DNA of 64,000 bases from an uncultured Lachnospiraceae bacterium (GTDB lineage Bacteria > Bacillota_A > Clostridia > Lachnospirales > Lachnospiraceae): NCBI GenBank assembly GCA_910577835.1, contig CAJTOU010000003.1, positions 68,300 to 132,299 on the forward strand. The letters are read 5' to 3'. The notes below the pieces were generated by a model that saw nothing but the letters and a program-made list of their open reading frames with translations, searched no databases and was not told the DNA's origin. The translations under genes and the position numbers were made by a program. This document shows positions 41,436 to 48,995 of the stretch, piece by piece (within the stretch, counting starts at the first letter, position 1; every line of letters begins with the position of its first letter).

Positions 41436-42428
41436 ATGTTAGAAACAGATATTGGGATTGATTTGGGAACAGCAAGCATACTTGTTTTTATAAAGGGAAA
41501 AGGGGTTGTACTGAAGGAGCCTTCAGTGGTGGCATTTGACAGAGATACCAACAAGATTAAGGCAATCGGTGAGGAAGCCCGTCTGATGATTGGACGTACT
41601 CCCGGAAATATTGTAGCCGTAAGACCATTGAGGCAGGGGGTTATTTCAGATTATACAGTAACAGAAAAAATGATTAAGCATTTTATACAGAAGGCAATCG
41701 GAAAAAGAACCTTTAAAAAGCCGCGTATTGCGGTTTGTGTGCCAAGCGGCGTTACAGAAGTGGAAAAAAAGGCCGTGGAAGATGCTACATGGCAGGCCGG
41801 TGCGCGTTCGGTTGATATTATAGAGGAACCAATCGCAGCGGCTATTGGAGCCGGTATTGATATAGCGAAGCCATGCGGAAATATGATAGTTGATATTGGC
41901 GGAGGAACAACAGATATTGCGGTGATTTCTCTTGGAGGAGCAGTAGTCAGCACTTCTATAAAAATTGCCGGAGATGATTTTGATGAAGCGATTGTTCGCT
42001 TTATGAGAAAGAAGCATAATCTTTTGATTGGTGAGCGTACTGCGGAGGAAATAAAGATAAAAATCGGCAGTGCATTTCCTAAGCAGGAAGTTGTAACAAT
42101 GGATGTAAGAGGCCGAAATCTTGTTACTGGTCTTCCAAAGACAATCACCGTCACTTCGGAGGAAACAGAAGAGGCACTTCGTGAGGCAACTTCACAGATT
42201 GTAGAGGCAGTACACAGTGTACTTGAAAAAACTCCGCCGGAGCTGTCTTCGGATATTGCAGAGCGCGGCATTGTGCTGACAGGTGGAGGTGCCCTTTTGC
42301 AGGGACTTGAGGAACTGATTGAAAGCAAGACAGGGATTAATACTATGACAGCAGAGGACCCTATGACAGCAGTAGCTGTTGGAACAGGCAAATATATCGA
42401 ATTTTTAAGCGACAGCGGAAATGATTAA
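41436..42428 (+). CDS. mbl: MreB-family cell-shape protein Mbl
   Basis: 330 residues, actin fold: phosphate-1 loop GIDLGTASILVF, MIVDIGGGTTDIAVISLG (phosphate-2), EEPIAAAIGAGID, adenosine motif VLTGGGALLQGL. MreB proteins polymerise under the membrane and steer wall synthesis along the rod. The position beside spoIIID and upstream of two rod-protein genes matches Bacillus mbl, hence the symbol. RBS AAGGAG. First gene of an operon that runs into flagellar genes. Confidence 0.92.
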   Translation: MLETDIGIDLGTASILVFIKGKGVVLKEPSVVAFDRDTNKIKAIGEEARLMIGRTPGNIVAVRPLRQGVISDYTVTEKMIKHFIQKAIGKRTFKKPRIAVCVPSGVTEVEKKAVEDATWQAGARSVDIIEEPIAAAIGAGIDIAKPCGNMIVDIGGGTTDIAVISLGGAVVSTSIKIAGDDFDEAIVRFMRKKHNLLIGERTAEEIKIKIGSAFPKQEVVTMDVRGRNLVTGLPKTITVTSEETEEALREATSQIVEAVHSVLEKTPPELSSDIAERGIVLTGGGALLQGLEELIESKTGINTMTAEDPMTAVAVGTGKYIEFLSDSGND

Positions 42429-42452
42429 ATTTAAAAAGGAAGAGAGAATTGT

Positions 42453-43226
42453 ATGATTAGAGGATTATATGCAGCATATACAGGTATGATTAACCAGCAG
42501 GAAAGGCTGGATACCGTGACAAACAATCTTGCAAATGCAACGACAACAGGCTTTAAGCGGGAAGGACTTACTTCAAAGGCTTTCGACCAGATGTTGACGG
42601 TAAAGATTAGAGATTTATCTGTGCCTTATATTAATGAAGGAATTGGTCGAATGAGCCTTGGCGTAAAGATAGGAGAAAATTATACAGATTATAAACAGGG
42701 TTCTTTTCGGGAAACTGGAAATACCTATGACCTTGCGATTGATGGAGATGGATTTTTTGCAATTGCCTTTACTGACAAATTGGGCAGAGAAACCATCAAA
42801 TATACAAGAGATGGACAGTTTACAACAGATGTCGATGGCAATTTAAGAACTCTTGAGGGCGATTATGTACAGGGAGAAGGAGGAAATATAACGATTCCGA
42901 CTGAAAGCTCAAGGATTTATATTGATACAAACGGTGATATTTATGCGGACGATGTCTATGTAGATACGATTGAAATCGTAGATTTTGAAGATTATAATTA
43001 TCTGAGCAAATACGGGGAAAATCTTTATGACCTTGTGGAAGGCGGCAGAGAACGGGATACCACAGCGGGAGTAAGACAAGGATATCTTGAGATGTCCAAT
43101 ATTAACGTAGTAAAAGAAATGGTAGAAATGATTACCATATCCAGAGCATATGAAAGTAACCAGAAACTGATTCAAGCGGCAGACGATATGCTTGATAAAT
43201 CCGTCAATCAGGTAGGCAGAGTATAG
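42453..43226 (+). CDS. flgF: Flagellar basal-body rod protein, FlhO/FlgF type
   Basis: 257 residues. N-terminal rod motif RGLYAAYTGMINQQERLDT-VTNNLANATTTGFK, a central hook-rod beta domain, and C-terminal helix SNINVVKEMVEMITISRAYESNQKLIQ. These are the terminal helices shared by axial rod and hook proteins. By synteny (mbl-flhO-flhP) it corresponds to Bacillus FlhO. It is exported by the flagellar type III apparatus and builds the rod. RBS AAGGAAGAGAG. Confidence 0.9.
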   Translation: MIRGLYAAYTGMINQQERLDTVTNNLANATTTGFKREGLTSKAFDQMLTVKIRDLSVPYINEGIGRMSLGVKIGENYTDYKQGSFRETGNTYDLAIDGDGFFAIAFTDKLGRETIKYTRDGQFTTDVDGNLRTLEGDYVQGEGGNITIPTESSRIYIDTNGDIYADDVYVDTIEIVDFEDYNYLSKYGENLYDLVEGGRERDTTAGVRQGYLEMSNINVVKEMVEMITISRAYESNQKLIQAADDMLDKSVNQVGRV

Positions 43227-43239
43227 GAGGTATAAAATC

Positions 43240-44061
43240 ATGATGAGATCACTTTGGACGGCTGCATCAGGAATGACATCACAGCAGACAGCCGTAGACG
43301 TTATTGCAAATAATCTGGCAAATGTTAATTCAGCCGGCTATAAAACACAGACAGCACAGTTTAAGACATTGTTGTATCAAACTTCGCAGGCGATTACCAC
43401 AAGCGCAAATGGCGCGACAAAGCCGGTAGGCGCACAGGTAGGACTGGGTGTCCGTAATTCTGCGATTGCCACGATTTTCCGTCAGGGAAATATGACAGAA
43501 ACAGAAGTTGATACAGATTTTGGAATTAATGGAGACGGATTTTTTCAGGTTCAGGATACAAATGGCGGAATTTTGTATACAAGAAATGGTTCTTTTACAT
43601 GGAGTCCAATGGGCGATGGTGTTATGATGCTATGTAACAGTGAGGGCTATGGAGTACTTGATTCCACAGGAGTACCTATTACATTGGATTCTTCTGAATA
43701 TGATATGAGCAAGGTGATGATTGATACTACTGGTACTTTATGTTATCCGGGAGAAACCGGACAGCCGGAGTCTCTTGGGATTCAGATTGGACTGGTACAG
43801 TTTTCCAATCCGGGAGGACTCGAAAAAATGTCTGACAGTACATATATAGAATCCGAAGCCTCCGGTCCTGCCATTTATGAGGCGGATAATCCGAATATTA
43901 AACAGTCTATACTGCGTCAGGGCTGGCTTGAAGCGTCGAATGTCAATGTAGCAGATGAAATGGTAAATCTGATTGTTGCACAGCGTGCCTATGAGATGAA
44001 TTCAAAGGCTATTACGGCATCAGATGAGATGCTTCAGCAGGCAAATCAGTTAAAGAGATAG
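43240..44061 (+). CDS. flgG: Flagellar distal rod protein, FlhP/FlgG type
   Basis: 273 residues. RSLWTAASGMTSQQ, ANNLANVNSAGYKTQ at the N-terminus; LGIQIGLVQFSNPGGLE in the middle; ASNVNVADEMVNLIVAQRAYEMNSKAI at the C-terminus, all FlgG signatures. It forms the distal rod. It begins 13 bases after the previous gene behind GGAGG. ATG-ATG gives two possible starts three bases apart. Confidence 0.92.
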   Translation: MMRSLWTAASGMTSQQTAVDVIANNLANVNSAGYKTQTAQFKTLLYQTSQAITTSANGATKPVGAQVGLGVRNSAIATIFRQGNMTETEVDTDFGINGDGFFQVQDTNGGILYTRNGSFTWSPMGDGVMMLCNSEGYGVLDSTGVPITLDSSEYDMSKVMIDTTGTLCYPGETGQPESLGIQIGLVQFSNPGGLEKMSDSTYIESEASGPAIYEADNPNIKQSILRQGWLEASNVNVADEMVNLIVAQRAYEMNSKAITASDEMLQQANQLKR

Positions 44062-44104
44062 TGATTTAGAAAACAGTCTGTAAGGACAGTAAGGAGAGAA
44101 AATT

Positions 44105-44476
44105 ATGAATACAATCGCAGGTGGTTCGGATTTATTATCCTATTATAATGATTTATATTCTACTTCTGGTAAAACCTCAGGAAGCAATTTGGAAAATACT
44201 TTGACAAACAAAGATTATTCGACGGCAACGGAAGAGGAATTAATGGATGTCTGCAAGCAGTTTGAATCATACTTTGTGGAACAGATGCTAAAGCAGATGG
44301 AAAAAATGGTGCCAAAGAGCGAGGAAAGCTCTACCACAGACAAATATATGGATTATTTTGGAGATACCTTCAATCAGTATATTGCACAAACTATTACAGA
44401 AAGCAATGGCGGACAGGGAATCGGCATCGCAAAAACATTATATGAGCAGATGAAAATAAATTACGGACTGGAATAA
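44105..44476 (+). CDS. flgJ: FlgJ-type rod-binding protein (no muramidase domain)
   Basis: 123 residues. The conserved core DVCKQFESYFVEQMLKQM...DYFGDTFNQYIAQTI..GGQGIGIAKTLYEQM is the rod-binding domain of FlgJ. The peptidoglycan hydrolase domain of proteobacterial FlgJ is missing, as is usual in Firmicutes. It should cap or scaffold the growing rod. RBS AAGGAG. Confidence 0.88.
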   Translation: MNTIAGGSDLLSYYNDLYSTSGKTSGSNLENTLTNKDYSTATEEELMDVCKQFESYFVEQMLKQMEKMVPKSEESSTTDKYMDYFGDTFNQYIAQTITESNGGQGIGIAKTLYEQMKINYGLE

Positions 44477-44482
44477 TATCAT

Positions 44483-46744
44483 ATGAGTTCATTAAGCGGT
44501 TATGTAGAAAAAATTGTATACAGAAACAGCGAGAATGGATATACAGTGCTTACGGTGGCTGACCGAAACGATGAGGTTACGTGCGTAGGCACTTTTCAGT
44601 ATATCGGTGAAGGAGAATATGTGGAGCTGGAGGGTGATTATGTGACGCATCCTTCCTATGGAGAGCAGCTTTCTGTCCGCTCCTATGAGATAAAGGAGCC
44701 GGAAGACGAAAAAGCGATTATCAAATATCTTGGTTCAGGCGCAATTAAGGGGGTAGGGCCAGCTCTGGCAGATAGAATCGTCAGGCATTTTAAAGGAGAT
44801 GTTTTCCGTATTATCGAGGAACAGCCGGAGCGTCTTTCGGAGGTAAAGGGAATCAGTAAGAGGATTGCCATAGAAATTGCAGACCAGCTTGAGGAAAAAA
44901 AGGATATGCGTCAGGCAATGATTTTTCTTCAGCAGTATAGTATTTCCATGAATCTTTCCATAAAAATATACAATGCCTATGGCCCTGAACTGTATACTAT
45001 TATTAAGAAAAATCCTTACAGGCTGGCGGATGATATTGATGGAGTCGGATTTAAGATAGCCGATGAAATTGCCATGAAAGTGGGAATCAGCAGTAATTCT
45101 GATTTCAGAATTAAAAGCGGAATCCAGTATATTCTTTCCACTGCAGGCTCCAACGGACACGCCTATCTTCCACAGGATGTACTTCTTGAGGATATAAAGA
45201 ACATGCTTTTGATAGAAGCGGATGATATTGACAAATATCTTATGGATTTGGTAATTGATAAAAAGATAGTGGTAAAAAAGTCAGAGGATGGCAACCGTGT
45301 CTATTCTTCCATATATTATTATGCAGAGCTGAATATTGCGGCAAAGCTGCGAGAACTGGATATTCGAAGTACAGTTTCAGAGCAGATACTGGAAAAAGAG
45401 ATTGATAAAATACAAAAGGAATCCTCGCTGGTACTTGATGAGCTGCAAAAGAGAGCTGTTATGGAAGCAGTGAAATGTGGTATTTTAATTATTACCGGCG
45501 GACCAGGTACTGGAAAAACCACTACGATTAATACGATTATCCGGTATTTTGAGGAACATGGAATGGAGATTCTTCTGGCAGCTCCAACAGGACGCGCGGC
45601 AAAGCGCATGACTGAGGCCACAGGGCATGAAGCACAGACAATTCACAGAATGCTGGAAATCACCGGTGCACCAGATGAGAACGATGTCAAAAATGAACAT
45701 TTGGGCATGAGGTTTGAAAGAAATGAAAATAATCCACTGGAAACAGATGTGGTGATTATTGATGAAATGTCCATGGTGGATATGTTTCTGATGAATGCGC
45801 TGCTTCGTGCGCTGGTGCCAAGGGCAAAACTTATTCTGGTGGGAGATGTGAACCAGCTTCCAAGCGTAGGTCCCGGAAATGTATTAAAGGATATGATTTG
45901 CTCTCACTGCTATAATGTGGTAATGCTGACGAAGATATTCCGGCAGGCCGCACAGAGCGGAATCATTGTAAATGCCCATAAGATTAATGATGGAGAAATG
46001 ATAAAGCTTGACAATGCCCACAAGGACTTTTTATTTATTAAAAGACCGGAGGCAAATCAGATTATAAGCGCTGTGATTACTCTTATAAAAGAAAAGCTTC
46101 CAAAATATGTAGATGCACAGCCGATAGAAATACAGGTTCTTACTCCCATGCGCAAAGGAGCACTAGGAGTGGAGCGGCTGAATGAAATTCTTCAGCAGTA
46201 TCTCAATCCTCCAGAAGCGGGAAAAAAGGAAAAGGAAACAGGAAACAGCATATTCCGCGAGGGCGATAAGGTTATGCAAATCAAAAATAACTATCAGACA
46301 AAATGGGAAAAACGCGGTTATCACGGTCTTGTACTGGAGCAGGGCACAGGAGTCTTTAATGGGGATATGGGAGTGATTCGTAGTATCAACACCTATATGG
46401 AAAGTCTTGAGGTGGAATTTGAAGATGAAAAGTTTGTGACTTATTCCTTTAAGGAACTGGAAGAACTGGAGCTTGCCTATGCCGTTACCATACACAAATC
46501 TCAGGGAAGCGAGTATCCGGCGGTAGTTATGCCGCTTTTGACCGGACCGAGAATGCTGATGAATCGGAATCTTTTGTATACAGGAGTGACAAGAGCTAAA
46601 AAATGTGTCTGTATTGTAGGGATGGAACAGGCGGTACAGCAAATGATAAATAATGAGAATGAACAGAAAAGATATTCTTCTCTGAATGAGAGAATACAGG
46701 AGATGGATAATATAAGGGAGGCTGCGTGGCAGATACAAAATTAA
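44483..46744 (+). CDS. recD2: RecD2-type ATP-dependent helicase
   Basis: 753 residues. N-terminal OB-like and helix-hairpin-helix region (GVGPALADRIVRHF, VKGISKRIAIEI, DGVGFKIADEIA) typical of RecD2; helicase motifs GGPGTGKTTTI (Walker A), APTGRAAKRM, IIDEMSMVD (Walker B), GDVNQLPSVGPG, and C-terminal AYAVTIHKSQGSEYPAV, GVTRAKK. RecD2 is a 5'-3' DNA helicase for repair that works without RecBC. Its place between flagellar genes is a genome-packing oddity, sitting 6 bases after flgJ. Confidence 0.94.
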   Translation: MSSLSGYVEKIVYRNSENGYTVLTVADRNDEVTCVGTFQYIGEGEYVELEGDYVTHPSYGEQLSVRSYEIKEPEDEKAIIKYLGSGAIKGVGPALADRIVRHFKGDVFRIIEEQPERLSEVKGISKRIAIEIADQLEEKKDMRQAMIFLQQYSISMNLSIKIYNAYGPELYTIIKKNPYRLADDIDGVGFKIADEIAMKVGISSNSDFRIKSGIQYILSTAGSNGHAYLPQDVLLEDIKNMLLIEADDIDKYLMDLVIDKKIVVKKSEDGNRVYSSIYYYAELNIAAKLRELDIRSTVSEQILEKEIDKIQKESSLVLDELQKRAVMEAVKCGILIITGGPGTGKTTTINTIIRYFEEHGMEILLAAPTGRAAKRMTEATGHEAQTIHRMLEITGAPDENDVKNEHLGMRFERNENNPLETDVVIIDEMSMVDMFLMNALLRALVPRAKLILVGDVNQLPSVGPGNVLKDMICSHCYNVVMLTKIFRQAAQSGIIVNAHKINDGEMIKLDNAHKDFLFIKRPEANQIISAVITLIKEKLPKYVDAQPIEIQVLTPMRKGALGVERLNEILQQYLNPPEAGKKEKETGNSIFREGDKVMQIKNNYQTKWEKRGYHGLVLEQGTGVFNGDMGVIRSINTYMESLEVEFEDEKFVTYSFKELEELELAYAVTIHKSQGSEYPAVVMPLLTGPRMLMNRNLLYTGVTRAKKCVCIVGMEQAVQQMINNENEQKRYSSLNERIQEMDNIREAAWQIQN

Positions 46745-47460
46745 AAAATACAGAAAAGCTTTTACAGATTTTCTTTCCGAAAACATGTCCTATCTGTGAG
46801 GAAATATTAGAAAAGCATCGGGAAATATGCAGGAAATGTGAAAAAAATCTTCGTTATATCAGAGAGCCGAAATGCAAAAAATGTGGAAAGCCGTTTGAAC
46901 TGGAAGAATCCGGCTCTGAACTCAGGGAATATTGTACAGACTGTATAAAAAGAACACATCATTATGAGTCCGGTATGGCAGTTTTTCAATACAGTGATGA
47001 ACTCAGGGAATCCATTTACCGGTTTAAATATTATAATCAGAGAACCTATGCAAAATTTTATGGCAGAGCGATGGCGCGTTATAAAAGACAGATAAAGGAC
47101 CTTGGCATACAGATTCTTATTCCTGTACCCATAAGCCGCAAAAGGAAAATTACAAGAGGCTACAATCAGGCAGAACTTATGGCGCAGGCGCTTGGAAGAG
47201 AACTGAACCTTCCTGTGGACAGCGGCTATCTGCTTCGGGAAAAGAATACTTTGCCTCAAAAGGAGCTGAATGAGAAGGAACGGAGAAATAATTTAAAAAA
47301 TGCTTTTAAAATTTCTGAAAATGTTATAAAATATAAGAAAGTATTATTGGTAGACGATATTTATACGACAGGAAGCACAATAGATGCATGTGCTCTGGTA
47401 TTGAAACAGGCAGGAGCAGAGAAGGTGTATTTTATCAGTCTCTGTATAGGGGTTGTTTGA
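46726..47460 (+). CDS. comFC: ComFC/amidophosphoribosyltransferase-like protein
   Basis: 244 residues from GTG at 46726 (GGGAGG upstream), overlapping the recD2 end by 19 bases. N-terminal zinc finger (CPIC..C..C..C, residues about 19-75), then a PRTase domain with IPVPISRKRKITRGYNQAELMA and the PRPP loop VLLVDDIYTTGST. ComFC is needed for DNA uptake in competence; the exact chemistry is unknown. Its position before yvyF and flgM repeats the Bacillus comF-yvyF-flgM order. Confidence 0.92.
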   Translation: MADTKLKNTEKLLQIFFPKTCPICEEILEKHREICRKCEKNLRYIREPKCKKCGKPFELEESGSELREYCTDCIKRTHHYESGMAVFQYSDELRESIYRFKYYNQRTYAKFYGRAMARYKRQIKDLGIQILIPVPISRKRKITRGYNQAELMAQALGRELNLPVDSGYLLREKNTLPQKELNEKERRNNLKNAFKISENVIKYKKVLLVDDIYTTGSTIDACALVLKQAGAEKVYFISLCIGVV

Positions 47461-47465
47461 CGCAG

Positions 47466-47499
47466 GTCATCAGACTTAAGGGTTGATGACATAAAAAAT
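47466..47499 (+). repeat. Spacer stem-loop, copy A (before yvyF)
   Basis: GTCATCA, 11-base loop, TGATGAC, then ATAAAAAATA. Related hairpins with the same right arm and A-run precede flgM and flgK. Confidence 0.55.
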
Positions 47500-47528
47500 A
47501 TAAATTTATAGATTGGAGGAATTGTGAT

Positions 47529-47921
47529 ATGGAAGTTATGAATTGCAGAAATTGTAAAAGGCTGTTTAACTATATCGGAGGACAGATGATATGTCCTTCC
47601 TGTAAGGATAAACTGGAACAGAAGTTTCTGGAGGTAAAACAGTATATCAGAGAAAATCCGGGCAAAAATATTTCCGAGATTTCCAAAGATATGGATGTTT
47701 CCATACACCAGCTTAAAACATGGGTACGTCAGGAGCGTTTAACCTTTACTTCGGAATCTAATATGACCATCGACTGTGAGAAATGCGGCGCTCCGATTCG
47801 GACCGGAAGATTTTGTGAAAACTGCAAGAGAAATATGGTAAATACATTGGATTCATTATATAAAAAGGATGATATGTCAAAACCGAAACGTCACCAGTCA
47901 GATAAAATGAGGCATCTTTAG
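47529..47921 (+). CDS. yvyF: Flagellar operon protein YvyF
   Basis: 130 residues. N-terminal C-x-x-C ... C-x-x-C zinc site (NCRNCKRLFNYIGG, CPSCKDKL), a helix-turn-helix-like middle (KNISEISKDMDVSIHQLKTWVRQERL), and a second zinc site (CEKCGAPIRTGRFCENC). This matches the TIGR03826/YvyF family found only beside flgM in flagellated Firmicutes, where it influences flagellar regulation. RBS GGAGG. Confidence 0.9.
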   Translation: MEVMNCRNCKRLFNYIGGQMICPSCKDKLEQKFLEVKQYIRENPGKNISEISKDMDVSIHQLKTWVRQERLTFTSESNMTIDCEKCGAPIRTGRFCENCKRNMVNTLDSLYKKDDMSKPKRHQSDKMRHL

Positions 47922-47924
47922 CTG

Positions 47925-47979
47925 TCAGTCTTTCTGGCTGATAACGAAAGAGCAGGAGGTTATCAGTCAGAAAGACTGA
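47925..47979 (+). repeat. 21-bp hairpin between yvyF and flgM (copy B of the spacer stem-loop)
   Basis: Arms 47925-47945 and 47959-47979 pair with one G-U, loop 13 bases. The right arm ends in the motif shared with the other two spacer hairpins (GTTATCA..., TGATGATATTAAAAAA). Confidence 0.65.
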
Positions 47980-47987
47980 TGATATTA

Positions 47988-48022
47988 AAAAAGAATGCGC
48001 TTTTGCCCATTCTTTTTCTTTT
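47988..48022 (+). terminator. Terminator upstream of flgM
   Basis: AAAAAGAATG/CATTCTTTTT stem (47988-47997, 48008-48017) with inner GC pairs and TCTTTT after it. It separates flgM from the comFC-yvyF transcript. Confidence 0.75.
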
Positions 48023-48026
48023 GGGC

Positions 48027-48053
48027 TAAAGTTATGGCAAAAAAAACCGATAT
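48027..48053 (+). promoter_or_regulatory. Sigma-D (sigma-28) type promoter of flgM
   Basis: TAAA (48027-48030), 15-base spacer, ACCGATAT (48046-48053), against the consensus TAAA-N15-GCCGATAA. It follows the terminator immediately. Confidence 0.75.
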
Positions 48054-48100
48054 TAAAAATAGAGCAAATAAATTCGATGAAGAGCAAGGAGGCGTATAAC

Positions 48101-48370
48101 ATGAGAATAGATGCTTTAAACCAGGTCGGTCAGATTTATGATGCGAAGGGAAACAGAAAAGTAAACCATAGCTCAAAGGCTGCCGACAGTGACAAGGTTG
48201 AAATATCAAGCTTTGGTAAAGACTTGCAGATTGCAAAACAGGCGGTAGCCGGCGCTTCTGATATCAGAGAGGCAAAGGTGGCCGAATATAAAAAGCGTAT
48301 TGCAAACGGCACATACAATGTATCAGCAGAAGCCTTTGCGGATAAAATACTGGCTGAATATGACGGATGA
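48101..48370 (+). CDS. flgM: Anti-sigma factor FlgM
   Basis: 89 residues from ATG at 48101 (AAGGAGG 9 bases upstream); the open frame starts earlier at 48077. C-terminal sigma-binding helices are recognisable: KVEISSFGKDLQIAKQAV and EAKVAEYKKRIANGTYNVSAEAFADKIL (shown split; the V-x-x-IANGTY-x-V motif is diagnostic). FlgM holds sigma-D inactive until the hook is finished. It is driven by its own sigma-D promoter, giving feedback. Confidence 0.93.
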   Translation: MRIDALNQVGQIYDAKGNRKVNHSSKAADSDKVEISSFGKDLQIAKQAVAGASDIREAKVAEYKKRIANGTYNVSAEAFADKILAEYDG

Positions 48371-48405
48371 TTTACCAAATAGATTATGTGTAAGGAGAGA
48401 ATCAG

Positions 48406-48918
48406 GTGGCTAGTTTAATTGATGAATTAATAAGCGTATTAGGTGCGGAGAATGAAGAATACAAGGAGCTGACAAGGATTTCCTCTGAGAAGACGACAGT
48501 CATTATCAAAGAGGACCTTGACAGACTTCGTGAAATTACTGCGAAAGAGCAGGAGCACGCCGGTACGCTTATTAATTTGGAAAAAAAGAGGGAAAGTGTT
48601 ACCTCGGATATTGCGCTGGTACTAAATCAGAACCCGGGTGATTTAACGGTAAAGACCATTATCAATATTCTGGCAGGGCAGAAGGAGGTTCAGGCACGGC
48701 TTACGCAGGTGCATGACGATTTAAGAAATACCCTGAAACGCTTTTCCATGGTCAACGATATTAATAAAAATTTAATCAAAGAATCGCTGGAAATTATTGA
48801 TTTTAACCTTAATTTTATTAAGGGAATGTATCAGGCGCCTGAAGTTGCGAATTATTCCAGAGATGCGATGAATGTATCTCCTGCATTAGACCTTGGCGTA
48901 TTCGACGCAAAACAATAA
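48406..48918 (+). CDS. flgN: Flagellar export chaperone FlgN
   Basis: 170 residues, GTG start with AAGGAGAGA upstream. Almost wholly helical: N-terminal LIDELISVLGAENEEYKELTRIS and EQEHAGTLINLEKKRESV, C-terminal helix binding hook-associated proteins. FlgN escorts FlgK and FlgL to the export gate. It sits between flgM and the two flgK genes, as expected. Confidence 0.9.
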   Translation: MASLIDELISVLGAENEEYKELTRISSEKTTVIIKEDLDRLREITAKEQEHAGTLINLEKKRESVTSDIALVLNQNPGDLTVKTIINILAGQKEVQARLTQVHDDLRNTLKRFSMVNDINKNLIKESLEIIDFNLNFIKGMYQAPEVANYSRDAMNVSPALDLGVFDAKQ

Positions 48919-48926
48919 AATAAGAA

Positions 48927-48968
48927 GCGTGCTACGCACGCACAAGTTATCAACCTTCGGCTGATGAC
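48927..48968 (+). repeat. Two small hairpins before flgK (second is copy C of the spacer stem-loop)
   Basis: GCGTGC-TAC-GCACGC (48927-48941), then GTTATCA, 9-base loop, TGATGAC (48946-48952, 48962-48968) followed by ATTAAAAAATA. Confidence 0.55.
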
Positions 48969-48995
48969 ATTAAAAAATAGGAAGTTGGTGACACA

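Noticed and set aside
41651..42391. 246-residue minus-strand reading frame inside mbl
   Set aside because: Antisense shadow of a conserved actin-like gene; composition is typical of reversed coding DNA.
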